From: Alphaproteobacteria bacterium
GTDB lineage: Bacteria > Pseudomonadota > Alphaproteobacteria > ATCC43930 > CGMCC-115725
DNA length: 64,000 nucleotides
NCBI GenBank assembly: GCA_028871055.1
Contig: JAGWON010000002.1
Location: forward strand, 62,001 to 126,000
Reading direction: 5' to 3'
Below the pieces are notes generated by a model. The model had not been told where the DNA came from. It ran no database searches and saw only the letters and a list, made by a program, of their open reading frames with translations. The translations under genes were made by a program, and so were the position numbers. Of the stretch, positions 26,889-35,152 are shown piece by piece. Numbering within the stretch: position 1 is the stretch's first letter; each line of letters starts with the position of its first letter.

Positions 26889-27923
26889 CTATTTCGTGGC
26901 GGATTGCGCGACGGGCTTGTAGACGTAGATTGCTGCTGCGCCGCCGGCATAGGCGTAGACGTTGTGCGTGTCGGTATCGACCGCGCCGCTATGTGTCGGT
27001 CCTTTGGGGCCGGCCTTGACCGTCGTCAGATACTTCTCATCCTTGATCGAGTAGACGTCGAAGCCCGGAATGCCACTCTCGAACGCGTACGCGAGACCAA
27101 GGCCGGGATCGTCGACGACCGCATCGGCACCGGCGGTCTCCGGCAGCGGCTTTTCGATCAGCAGCGACTTGGGATCGACGATGTAGATGACGTGGTTCGT
27201 CGTGCCGACCCAGATCGCCTGGTGGCCGGCGTCCCAGAACATGCCCTTGGTACCGCCGAACTTGTTCTGCTTGAGCTGATAATCCGCGACCTTGCTGATC
27301 TTGCCGGTATTCGGATCGAGCGTTTCGACGTCAGAATCGTCCGTGGCGTAGATCGTGCCGTTGATGAGCGCGGCAACATCGGGTCCGTTCTCCGGCTTCG
27401 CCGGATCGAGCGGATACTTGGCGACGAACTTGGGATGCGCGCCCGTGGTGTATTCCTCGATCCAGTTGTTGTCGTCTGAGGCGACGTAGAGCCGCTTGTT
27501 CGCCGGATCGATGAAGGTGCCGTCGGGTGAAGTGCCCTTGGTGGCGACGCGGCTCACGATCTTCCAGTCGTGCTTGTTGATGACGACGATCTGGTTGACC
27601 TTGCCGGCGCCGGAACCTTCGGCCGCCGTCTCGTAGACGTAGTTCTTGTCGAATGACATCGTGTTCGGCGCTTTGATGTCCTGGAACGCATGCACGACTT
27701 TGTTGGTCTTGGTGTCGATGACCGCCATGCCGTGATCCTTGAGCGACACGTAGACGTTCTGGTTCGACGGATCGAAGGCGACCCAGTCGCCATGACCCGG
27801 CTTGGTCGGCAGCGGAATCTTCGTCACCAGCTTGAACGTATAAGGCGTGCCAGCGAAGCTCGTGCCGATCGCGAGACCGCTCAGCAGGGCCGCGCTAACA
27901 AGCACTTTGCTCAATCCCGACAT
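26889..27923 (-). CDS. Exported YVTN/beta-propeller repeat protein
   Basis: 344 residues from ATG 27923 (GGGAGGAAG upstream): signal peptide (to GTSFAG), then six to seven propeller blades with repeats such as VAFDPSNQNVYVSLKDHG, TFIDPANKRLYVASDD and VDTDTHNVYAYAGGA. Similar periplasmic propellers bind ligands or partner proteins, and some accompany redox enzymes. It is monocistronic, with a strong terminator. No catalytic motif is seen. Confidence 0.82.
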   Translation of the reverse strand: MSGLSKVLVSAALLSGLAIGTSFAGTPYTFKLVTKIPLPTKPGHGDWVAFDPSNQNVYVSLKDHGMAVIDTKTNKVVHAFQDIKAPNTMSFDKNYVYETAAEGSGAGKVNQIVVINKHDWKIVSRVATKGTSPDGTFIDPANKRLYVASDDNNWIEEYTTGAHPKFVAKYPLDPAKPENGPDVAALINGTIYATDDSDVETLDPNTGKISKVADYQLKQNKFGGTKGMFWDAGHQAIWVGTTNHVIYIVDPKSLLIEKPLPETAGADAVVDDPGLGLAYAFESGIPGFDVYSIKDEKYLTTVKAGPKGPTHSGAVDTDTHNVYAYAGGAAAIYVYKPVAQSATK

Positions 27924-28108
27924 GACTTCCTCCCTCATCTTGTTTGGTTCGTTGTCGATTTCGCCGTCGTGAGAACGGCGAACCATGGTGGCATACCAAA
28001 CCTCGGGGCCTGCATGAAAAGCGGTTTAAGTGCGCGGCCGCCGGTGTCGGCCATCCAAGCCGGCTAAATTTTCCGTTAACCGCGGAAGAACCGCGCGCGG
28101 TGCGACGG

Positions 28109-28747
28109 TCAGCGTTGCGCCGGGCCGTGGCGGGCGAGCAGCCGCTCGCGCGACATCCAGACGGAACGGCGCGCGCGGATCAGGCGGGCGTGGCCGAGTC
28201 CGGCCGGATTGAACGCCCACAGCAGCATGCCGAGCAGGCAGGTTTCGCCTAGCCCATGCAGCCATTCGGTCGGCGAGGCCGAGCCTTCCGCGATGGTATC
28301 GAAGCCGCAGCCGGCGAACGGTGCATCCAGCAGCCGCCCGTCGAAGCGCAGGCAGCCGCGCAGCGCGACAAATTCGGGCACGGTGCCGGCCTGTGCTGCG
28401 GCCGCCAGCGCGCGCAGGCTCGCCCGCGTGCAGTGCGCCGCCGCCGCAGCCCAGCGCAGCGTCAGCCCGGCCGGCGGAATCGTCGGCACGTGCTCGTTCC
28501 AGAGGTGCAGGTCGAGCAGCGGATCGCCGCGCCGGATGCGTGTGCCGTCAGAAAGATCGAGATCGCGCGGCGCTCGGGTCGGCGCGATGCGCAGGAGGCA
28601 ATCGGGTTGCGCGGTGAACTCGACGATGCCGTATCGGCGCCGCAGATGGGCGTCGAGGGCGAAGACCGAACGGCGCAGGACACCGGCCCGCGGCTGAGCC
28701 CACGGCTCGGTGGCAACGGCGGTGCCAACGGTCAGGTGTTCAATCAT
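28109..28747 (-). CDS. YkoP-like domain protein, function unknown
   Basis: 212 residues from ATG 28747. The central segment DGTRIRRGDPLLDLHLWNEH resembles the YkoP-type domain found alone or attached to polysaccharide deacetylases. There is a Cys/His-containing middle and no signal peptide. The identification is from one motif and is tentative. An upstream in-frame extension to 29059 has atypical composition and is not preferred. Confidence 0.55.
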   Translation of the reverse strand: MIEHLTVGTAVATEPWAQPRAGVLRRSVFALDAHLRRRYGIVEFTAQPDCLLRIAPTRAPRDLDLSDGTRIRRGDPLLDLHLWNEHVPTIPPAGLTLRWAAAAAHCTRASLRALAAAAQAGTVPEFVALRGCLRFDGRLLDAPFAGCGFDTIAEGSASPTEWLHGLGETCLLGMLLWAFNPAGLGHARLIRARRSVWMSRERLLARHGPAQR

Positions 28748-28916
28748 TCCGCCTCGAAGGGCTTTGCCCTGCCGCGACCAGCCGGAACGCAGATTCGTAT
28801 TGGAACACCTCCGGCGCCTTCCAATCAATCCCCGTCGTGATGGTCGTTCCGCGCTGGCATGGGTTATGCCCCGCAAAAGCGCGAGGGCTGCGATGCGGTT
28901 TTCGGGGGACCGAGCG

Positions 28917-29105
28917 ATGATGCGGATCGGCGGGGCGGCGCAGGCGGCCATCCTGGCGGCGGGCGTGATGGCGGCGGCGTGCATCGGTTTCGGCTTGGCG
29001 CGCGTAGTGCCGGTGGGCGAGGCGCAATTCGAGGTCCAGGTCGAAGAGGGCCTCGGCACCTTCGACCGGCTGCCTGTGCGGTGGGTGTCTCTGCGCCGGC
29101 GCTAG
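28917..29105 (+). CDS. Possible small membrane protein
   Basis: 62 residues from ATG 28917, with a GGGGGAC seven bases upstream. A single hydrophobic segment (AAILAAGVMAAACIGFGLAR) is followed by an acidic tail ending WVSLRRR. It fills the gap between the YkoP-like gene and the palindrome at 29205. No family is recognised; it could be non-coding. Confidence 0.35.
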   Translation: MMRIGGAAQAAILAAGVMAAACIGFGLARVVPVGEAQFEVQVEEGLGTFDRLPVRWVSLRRR

Positions 29106-29204
29106 GCAGCGCTCGGGAGCGCGGGCTCCGGCGGCAACGGTTGATGCCGGTGCGGGCCGCGGCGTCAATCCGCGTCACGCCAACCGATGCCCTTGATTCA
29201 CTAT

Positions 29205-29218
29205 TGATCATATGATCA
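29205..29218. promoter_or_regulatory. Palindromic operator candidate upstream of the four-gene catabolic operon
   Basis: TGATCATATGATCA is a perfect 14-bp palindrome in an AT-rich island 126 bp before the Gfo/Idh start. The form is like operators of GntR/FCD or similar repressors. No regulator gene is adjacent, so the protein is unknown. Confidence 0.6.
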
Positions 29219-29343
29219 GTTATAAAGCGAAAGGTCACAACCGGGCTCGCGCCGCTCCGGCGAAAATAATGACGACGACCAAGGCCACTGATATTGAAGG
29301 AAACGAGCGGATCGGGGCAGCCAACCGTCATGCGCGAGGATCC

Positions 29344-30339
29344 GTGCTGAACGCGGCGGTCATCGGTCTCGGGTGGTGGGGTCAGACGGTCGTTGAAATT
29401 TTGCACGACAGCGCGAAGTTGCGGCCGATCAAGGCCATGACCCGCAGCGCCGGCGGTACCGCATATGCGCGCCAGCACGGTCTGCAGGTTTCCGGCGAAT
29501 ATACGGAAATCCTCGGTGATCCGGACATCGACGCGGTGATCCTCTGCACGCCGCACACCACGCATTTCGAGCAGATCGTCCTGGCCGCCGTCGCCAAGAA
29601 GCACGTGTTCTGCGAGAAGCCGCTGACGCTGACGCGCCGCGAGGCCGCGCGCGCGGTCGAGGCCTGCAACGAAAACGGCGTCGTGCTCGGCGTCGGCCAC
29701 GAGCGCCGCTTCGATGCGCCGATCATCGAGATGCATCGGCGGCTCGACAGCGGCGAGCTCGGCGTCCCGCTCCAGATCGAAGCGAATTTCCATCAGGACA
29801 AATTCCTCGATCTGCCGTCCACCAACTGGCGCCTGTCGAGCGACGAGGCGCCGGCCGGTCCGATGACCGCGACCGGCATCCATATGCTCGATCTGGCGGT
29901 GAGCTTCCTCGGACCGGCCGAGCGCGCGATGGCGAACGTCGTGCGCCACGACGGCTTGTTGGCGAACGGCGATACGCTGGGCATGTTGATCACCTTCAAA
30001 TGCGGCGCCAACGCCCTGATCAGCGCAATTCTGGCAACGCCGTATGACGGGCGGTTTGCCCTCTACGGCAGCAAAGGTTGGGCCGAAATGCGGGATTTGA
30101 GCCATCCCGACGCGCCGACCGGTTCGTCCTTGACGATCTGCGGCAAGAACGGCGAGCGTTCCAGCATGCAATATCCGGCTGTATCGGCGGTGCGTGCCAA
30201 CCTCGAGGCTTTTGCCGATGCGGCGCGCGGCGGAGCCCCTTATCCGACGCCGCAGAGCGAGATGATTGCGACCATCGCCGCGCTCGAAGCGGTGGTCAAA
30301 TCGGCGCGAACCGGCCAGGTCGAGGCCGTCGAGGGATAG
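29344..30339 (+). CDS. Gfo/Idh/MocA-family NAD(P)-dependent oxidoreductase
   Basis: 331 residues from a GTG at 29344, chosen because a GAGGA lies just upstream and family members begin a few residues before the GxGxxG loop (AAVIGLGWWG). Also seen are HVFCEKPLTLT (the EKP motif with catalytic Lys) and GIHMLDLAVSFLG. Earlier ATGs (29212, 29269) would add an unrelated tail. Substrates of the family are sugars, inositols and related compounds. First gene of an operon with an M24-fold protein, a PEP-synthase-like protein and a hydroxyacid dehydrogenase. Confidence 0.88.
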   Translation: MLNAAVIGLGWWGQTVVEILHDSAKLRPIKAMTRSAGGTAYARQHGLQVSGEYTEILGDPDIDAVILCTPHTTHFEQIVLAAVAKKHVFCEKPLTLTRREAARAVEACNENGVVLGVGHERRFDAPIIEMHRRLDSGELGVPLQIEANFHQDKFLDLPSTNWRLSSDEAPAGPMTATGIHMLDLAVSFLGPAERAMANVVRHDGLLANGDTLGMLITFKCGANALISAILATPYDGRFALYGSKGWAEMRDLSHPDAPTGSSLTICGKNGERSSMQYPAVSAVRANLEAFADAARGGAPYPTPQSEMIATIAALEAVVKSARTGQVEAVEG

Positions 30340-30389
30340 ACGAGCCGGGAACGGCGACAAAACACTTTGATTCACTGGAGGAGACGAAC

Positions 30390-31664
30390 ATGGCGAGCTT
30401 CGGTGCGGTGGGGTTGGACTGGCAGCAACGCGTCAATTGGGACCGGTTGCGCAAATACCGGCTCGAGCGCGCGCGCGAGCGCATGAAGGCTCACGGCCTG
30501 GGCGCACTTCTCCTCATGTATGACGAGAACGTGCGCTACGTGACGAGCACGCTGACGCCGGGCTGGAACCGCCTCAAGCCCGGCTTGCGCTACGCCATGC
30601 TGTGCGGCGACGACGCGCCGATTCTTTTCGAGCAGGGCGACATCGGCATGCAGATCGAGCGCCATTCGCCCTGGATTCCGAAACAGAACGTCCGTTGGTC
30701 CTACGCCTGGATCAAGGGCGCCGCCGGCCCGGCGTCGACCCAGCAGGTCAAGAAATTCACCGCCGCGGTCGTGCAGGAGATGAAGAAGGCCGGCGTCGGC
30801 GGCATGAAGCTGGGCGTCGATTTCGTCGACATCAACATGCTGCAGGCTTTCAAGGATGCCAAGATCGACTGGACCGACGGCATGACGCCGATGATGGAAG
30901 CGCGCGCGGTCAAGAACGAGGACGAGCAGGAATGCATGCGCATGGTGGGCGCCATCGGCGATGCCGCGCACTGGGAATGCATGAAGTTCCTGAAGCCGGG
31001 CCTGACCGAGAACCAGGTCACGGCGCATATCATGCAGTTTCTCTATTCGATCCCGGGCATGGAGGACGTCGAGGACGTGATCGTCTCGTCCGGCCCGAAC
31101 ACGTGGCCGAACTGGCGCAACTTCTCCGACCGCATCATCAAGCCGGGCGACATCGTGTTCATGGATTTGGCGGCGCTGACCTGGAACGGTTACAAGTCTT
31201 GCTACTACCGCACCTATTGCGTCGGCAAGGAACCCAGCCGGGAGCAGAAGGACGTCTATGCCACCGCGCTCAAATGGCTCTACGACGCGATCAAGGCGGT
31301 GAAGGCCGGCACGACGACGCGGGAGATCGCGTCGAAATGGCCGTCGGCGCAGGAAGCATGGGGATATAAGGAGGAGGATCAGGCGGCTGCCAATCTGTGG
31401 GGCCACGGTCTCGGCCTCGCGCAATACGACCAGCCGGTGATCTCGCGTATCTGGTCGCTCGACCATCCGGTCGAGATCAAGCCCGGCATGGTGTTCGCGC
31501 TTGAAACCCAGCACGGCAAGCCGTTCCAGTGGGGCGTACGCATCGAGGAGATGCTGATCGTGCATCCCGACCGCACCGAGCTGATCTCTCACTTCCCGGT
31601 GGAGCAGATCACCGTGGTCGACCCGATGCCGGGCTATTCGACGCTCGGGATCGGCGGGGTCTGA
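30390..31664 (+). CDS. M24-fold (Xaa-Pro aminopeptidase/creatinase-like) enzyme with altered metal site
   Basis: 424 residues from ATG 30390 (GGAGGAG upstream). An N-terminal creatinase-like domain (to about 170) and a C-terminal pita-bread domain. Metal-ligand positions are Asp259 (FMDLAAL), His339 (LWGHGLG), Glu372 (FALETQHG) and Glu386. The second Asp of the usual GYxSDxTRT is Cys271 (GYKSCYYRT). The site may therefore bind one metal or a different metal. M24-fold relatives include creatinase, ectoine hydrolase and the DMSP lyase DddP, so a non-peptidase role in small-molecule breakdown fits the operon better than peptide hydrolysis. Confidence 0.82.
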   Translation: MASFGAVGLDWQQRVNWDRLRKYRLERARERMKAHGLGALLLMYDENVRYVTSTLTPGWNRLKPGLRYAMLCGDDAPILFEQGDIGMQIERHSPWIPKQNVRWSYAWIKGAAGPASTQQVKKFTAAVVQEMKKAGVGGMKLGVDFVDINMLQAFKDAKIDWTDGMTPMMEARAVKNEDEQECMRMVGAIGDAAHWECMKFLKPGLTENQVTAHIMQFLYSIPGMEDVEDVIVSSGPNTWPNWRNFSDRIIKPGDIVFMDLAALTWNGYKSCYYRTYCVGKEPSREQKDVYATALKWLYDAIKAVKAGTTTREIASKWPSAQEAWGYKEEDQAAANLWGHGLGLAQYDQPVISRIWSLDHPVEIKPGMVFALETQHGKPFQWGVRIEEMLIVHPDRTELISHFPVEQITVVDPMPGYSTLGIGGV

Positions 31665-31723
31665 CGCAACTTCGGCGCCGCTGGCCGGCGACGGCGCGTG
31701 CGACGGTGCCGAATAGGGGAACG

Positions 31724-33052
31724 ATGATGGATCTGATAGTTCCGCTGAGTGTCCAGGAAGCGGCCGACGCCGGACGGTTCGGGCCGAAGGCGGCCAATCT
31801 CGCCGCACTGTGCCACGCCGGCTTGCCGGTCCCGCCGGGATTCTGCGTCGACGCCGAGGCCTATCGTCGGCAGGTCGCCGCGCTCGGCTTGCAGGAGACC
31901 GCGCGCGGCGCGTTCACCGCGCAGGGTCCGGCGGCGCGCCACCACGCGCTCGACATGAAGTTGGCGCTGCTCGACCAGCCGATCGCCCCGGCCGTGCTCG
32001 CACCGCTGCTCGCCGCTTGGCGGACGGTGATGGCGCCGCCGGACACGCTCGGCGTGGTGCGCTCGTCGGCTTTGGTCGAGGACCGTTTCGGCTCCAGCTT
32101 CGCCGGCCAGTTCGAGAGTTATCTCGGCTTGGACGGCGAGGCCGATTTCCAGACGGCGGTCCGGGCCTGCTGGGCGGCGCTGTGGTCGACGCGCGCGCTG
32201 CGCTACATGGCGACCCACGACCTCGATCCGGCCGATACCGCGATGGCGGTTCTGCTCCAACCTCTCGTGCGCGCCGTCGCCGCGGGCGGCGGACTGAGCC
32301 GGACTGCCGACGGCGAAATGCTGGTGAACGCCGCGTGGGGCCTCGGCTCGACCGTTGCCCAGGGCGAAGTCACGCCCGACCGCATCGTCTTCAGTCGCGC
32401 GGGCGAAGTTCTCGCCATCGATGTCGGCCGCAACGAGCACCGCCAAGACTGCGTCCACGGTCATGGCGCGGCGGGTCGCACGATGCCTGGAGCTCTCGCC
32501 GGAGAGCCCTGTCTGAACGAGGCGCAAGCGGCCGAGCTCGGGCGGCTGTTGCGGCAGACGGAAAACGTCATCGGGATGCCGGTCGAGATCGAATGGGCGC
32601 TCGACGACGCGGGATTCAAGCTGTTGCAGGCGCGGCCGCTGCAAGTCGGTGCAACCGTTGTGCCCGACGATGTCTGGCTCAAGCATCCGCAGCTCCATGG
32701 CAATCCTGCCGGCATCGGCTGGGGAACGGGGCGCGCTTGCGTGGTGACCTGCGAATGCGAGCTGACCCGCGTCGGTCCAGGCGACGTTCTCGTCACCAAG
32801 ATTGCCAGTCCGGCGCTGAGCCACGTGCTGCCGCTGGTCGGCGGCGTGGTCGCCGAGCTCGGCGGCAGCACCTCGCATCTTGCCTCGCTCGCCCGCGAGC
32901 GCGGCATCCCGATGGTGCTCGGCGTCTTCGACGCCACCCGGCGCATTCCCGACGGCGCGATGGTCGCGGTCGACGGCGTCGCCGGCGTGGTACGCTGGAT
33001 GCACCGAAGCGAGTCTTCGTTCGCGGGATTGCAGGCGGGGAACGTGGGATGA
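31724..33052 (+). CDS. PEP synthase/PPDK-like protein lacking the PEP-binding barrel
   Basis: 442 residues from ATG 31724 (AGGGGA upstream). An N-terminal ATP-grasp domain of the PPDK/PEP-synthase type (GRFGPKAANLAAL, VVRSSALVEDRFGSSFAGQF, EIEWALDD) is followed by the mobile phosphohistidine domain with GGSTSHLASLARERGIP (His385). The C-terminal TIM barrel that binds PEP or pyruvate is missing. Proteins of this layout phosphorylate other acceptors, such as rifampin phosphotransferase or phenylphosphate synthase subunits. The acceptor here is unknown, perhaps an intermediate of the operon's pathway. Confidence 0.82.
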   Translation: MMDLIVPLSVQEAADAGRFGPKAANLAALCHAGLPVPPGFCVDAEAYRRQVAALGLQETARGAFTAQGPAARHHALDMKLALLDQPIAPAVLAPLLAAWRTVMAPPDTLGVVRSSALVEDRFGSSFAGQFESYLGLDGEADFQTAVRACWAALWSTRALRYMATHDLDPADTAMAVLLQPLVRAVAAGGGLSRTADGEMLVNAAWGLGSTVAQGEVTPDRIVFSRAGEVLAIDVGRNEHRQDCVHGHGAAGRTMPGALAGEPCLNEAQAAELGRLLRQTENVIGMPVEIEWALDDAGFKLLQARPLQVGATVVPDDVWLKHPQLHGNPAGIGWGTGRACVVTCECELTRVGPGDVLVTKIASPALSHVLPLVGGVVAELGGSTSHLASLARERGIPMVLGVFDATRRIPDGAMVAVDGVAGVVRWMHRSESSFAGLQAGNVG

Positions 33053-34038
33053 GCGGAAAGGCGAAGGTCGTCATCACCGATTACGTCTGGGAATTCCTGG
33101 ACGTCGAGACCAGGACGCTCGCCGGACTGGCCGATCTGGTGGCGCTCAAGACCAAGACCCCTGCCGAGTTCCTGCCCGAAGCCGCCGATGCGGATGCGAT
33201 CCTCAACACCTACGCCGGGCCGATCACCGCCGCCGACATGGCGCGCATGCCGAAATGCAAGATCATCGCCCGCTACGGCATCGGGGTCGATACGATCGAT
33301 CTCGATGCCGCCACCCGCGCCGGCATCATCGTCACCAACAATCCGACCTACTGCATCGAGGAAGTGGCCGAGCACGCCATGGCGCTGCTGCTGGCCTGCG
33401 CGCGCAAGACGGCGTTCTACGACCGCCTGGTGCGCGCGGGACATTGGGCGGTGCCGCCGGGCAAGCCGATGTTCCGCATCGCGGGCAGCACGCTGGGGTT
33501 GGTCGGTTTCGGCAACATTGCGCGACAGGTTGCGATCCGCGCCGCCGCTTTCGGCATGAACGTGCTGTTCGCCGATCCGTACGTGAAGGACCGCCAATTC
33601 GATGTGCCGGGAAAGAAAATGGATTTGCGCGATATGCTGCGCGCCGCGGACTTCGTTTCGCTGCATCCGCCGCTGGTGCCGGAAACCCGCAAGATGATCA
33701 ACGACGACACGCTCGGGCAAATGAAGCCGACGGCATACTTGATCAATTGCGCGCGCGGACCGGTGATCGACACCGATGCGTTGGTCCGCGCGCTCGATCG
33801 CAAGACGATCGCCGGCTGCGCGCTCGACACCACCGATCCCGAACCATTGCCCGATGCGCATCCCCTGCGCGGTCGCGACAACGTCGTCATCAACCCGCAC
33901 GCCGCCTGGTACAGCGAACAGGCCATGGTCGGGCTTCAAGCGGGTGCGCCCGGCGAAGTCCGCCGCGTGTTGAGCGGCGAGTGGCCGATCAATGTGGTGA
34001 ACCGCGCGGTCAAGGGAAAGAACCGCGCCGGCCTCTGA
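33049..34038 (+). CDS. D-isomer-specific 2-hydroxyacid dehydrogenase
   Basis: 329 residues. The ATG overlaps the preceding TGA (ATGA). The NAD-binding fold shows STLGLVGFGNIARQ, and catalytic Arg, Glu and His are present in CARGPVID, DTTDPEP and NPHAAWYSE. Close to the phosphoglycerate dehydrogenase/C-terminal-binding-protein branch. It would interconvert a 2-oxoacid and D-2-hydroxyacid. Last gene of the operon, translationally coupled to the phosphotransferase-like protein. Confidence 0.9.
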   Translation: MSGKAKVVITDYVWEFLDVETRTLAGLADLVALKTKTPAEFLPEAADADAILNTYAGPITAADMARMPKCKIIARYGIGVDTIDLDAATRAGIIVTNNPTYCIEEVAEHAMALLLACARKTAFYDRLVRAGHWAVPPGKPMFRIAGSTLGLVGFGNIARQVAIRAAAFGMNVLFADPYVKDRQFDVPGKKMDLRDMLRAADFVSLHPPLVPETRKMINDDTLGQMKPTAYLINCARGPVIDTDALVRALDRKTIAGCALDTTDPEPLPDAHPLRGRDNVVINPHAAWYSEQAMVGLQAGAPGEVRRVLSGEWPINVVNRAVKGKNRAGL

Positions 34039-34191
34039 CGGGGCGAATTCCATGCGTTCAGCGCGCGACGGCCTCGATCGTCCGGCGCCGATCGCGAGTC
34101 TTTGAGGCAAAATTCCCCTGCGCGGTCTGGCGGAACCCGCGGCCGCGGTCTAGCATTCAATTCGGTGACCGTGGCTGACGGGAGGAACGTC

Positions 34192-35061
34192 ATGGCGGAA
34201 ACCATCCGTAATCCGATCGAATGGGGCGTCGACCAGTTGCGGCATGCGGCACACGGCGCCGCCGCTGCCGGGCGCAAGGTCCGGCACGTCGAAGAGCGCT
34301 TGCACGCGCCGCAGCCGGCTGTGCGGCGTATTGCCGTCGCCGACCTGTGGGACGCGTTGGTGCGCGGCGCCGAGGATTTCGGCGTCGTCCGCAGCGACGT
34401 GGTCTTTCTCTGCGCCTTCTATCCGCTCGCCGGCCTCCTGTTGTGGAAGGTCGTCTACGGCGCCGGGATGGTGCACATGCTGTTCCCGCTCGTCGCCGGC
34501 TTCGCCCTGCTCGGTCCGCTGGCCGCGGTCGGGCTGCTCGAAATGAGCCGCGTGCGGGAGCGCGGCGAGATGGCGACGTTCGCGACCGCCTTCCGCGTCG
34601 TGCATGCGCCGTCATTCGGCGCGATCGTCATGCTGGGCATTCTCCTGCTGGCGATCTTCCTGGTGTGGCTGGGCGCGGCGGCGCTGATCTACCGCTTCAC
34701 GCTCGGTCCGGCGTTGCCGGTGTCGCTCGGCAGCTTCCTCGACGCCGTGTTCACGACGCCGCAAGGCTGGACGATGATTGTCGCGGGCGTGGGCGTCGGC
34801 TTCCTGTTCGCGGCGCTGGTCTTCGTGATCAGCGTCGTGTCGTTCGCGCTGCTGCTGGATCGCGATACCGGGCTCGATACCGCAGTGTCGACCTCGATCC
34901 GCGTGGTGCGCGAGAATCCCGGACCGATGGCGGCGTGGGGCGTGGTGACGGCCGGCGGCCTGGTGATCGGCTCGCTGCCGCTGCTGCTCGGCCTGGTGGC
35001 CGTCTTCCCGATCCTCGGCCACGCCACCTGGCACCTCTATCGCAAGGTGGTGCGGCGCTGA
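34192..35061 (+). CDS. DUF2189 integral membrane protein
   Basis: 289 residues from ATG 34192 (GGAGG upstream). After about 65 soluble residues come six predicted membrane segments, with ADLWDALVRGAEDFGVVRSD before the first, as in DUF2189 proteins. The function of the family is unknown. It lies outside the preceding operon (153-bp gap). Confidence 0.8.
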   Translation: MAETIRNPIEWGVDQLRHAAHGAAAAGRKVRHVEERLHAPQPAVRRIAVADLWDALVRGAEDFGVVRSDVVFLCAFYPLAGLLLWKVVYGAGMVHMLFPLVAGFALLGPLAAVGLLEMSRVRERGEMATFATAFRVVHAPSFGAIVMLGILLLAIFLVWLGAAALIYRFTLGPALPVSLGSFLDAVFTTPQGWTMIVAGVGVGFLFAALVFVISVVSFALLLDRDTGLDTAVSTSIRVVRENPGPMAAWGVVTAGGLVIGSLPLLLGLVAVFPILGHATWHLYRKVVRR

Positions 35062-35152
35062 GCCGGCCGCGGCCTGCCGGCTAAAATCCGGGTTAGGCGG
35101 CACCACAGAGTGATCACATGCCGGCCGGGCGGGGGCCGGTCATGCTGACGAC

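Noticed and set aside
28748-29059. N-terminal extension of the YkoP-like protein to an ATG at 29059.
   Set aside because: The extra 104 residues have no family similarity and overlap a plausible plus-strand small gene; the ATG at 28747 fits the domain start.
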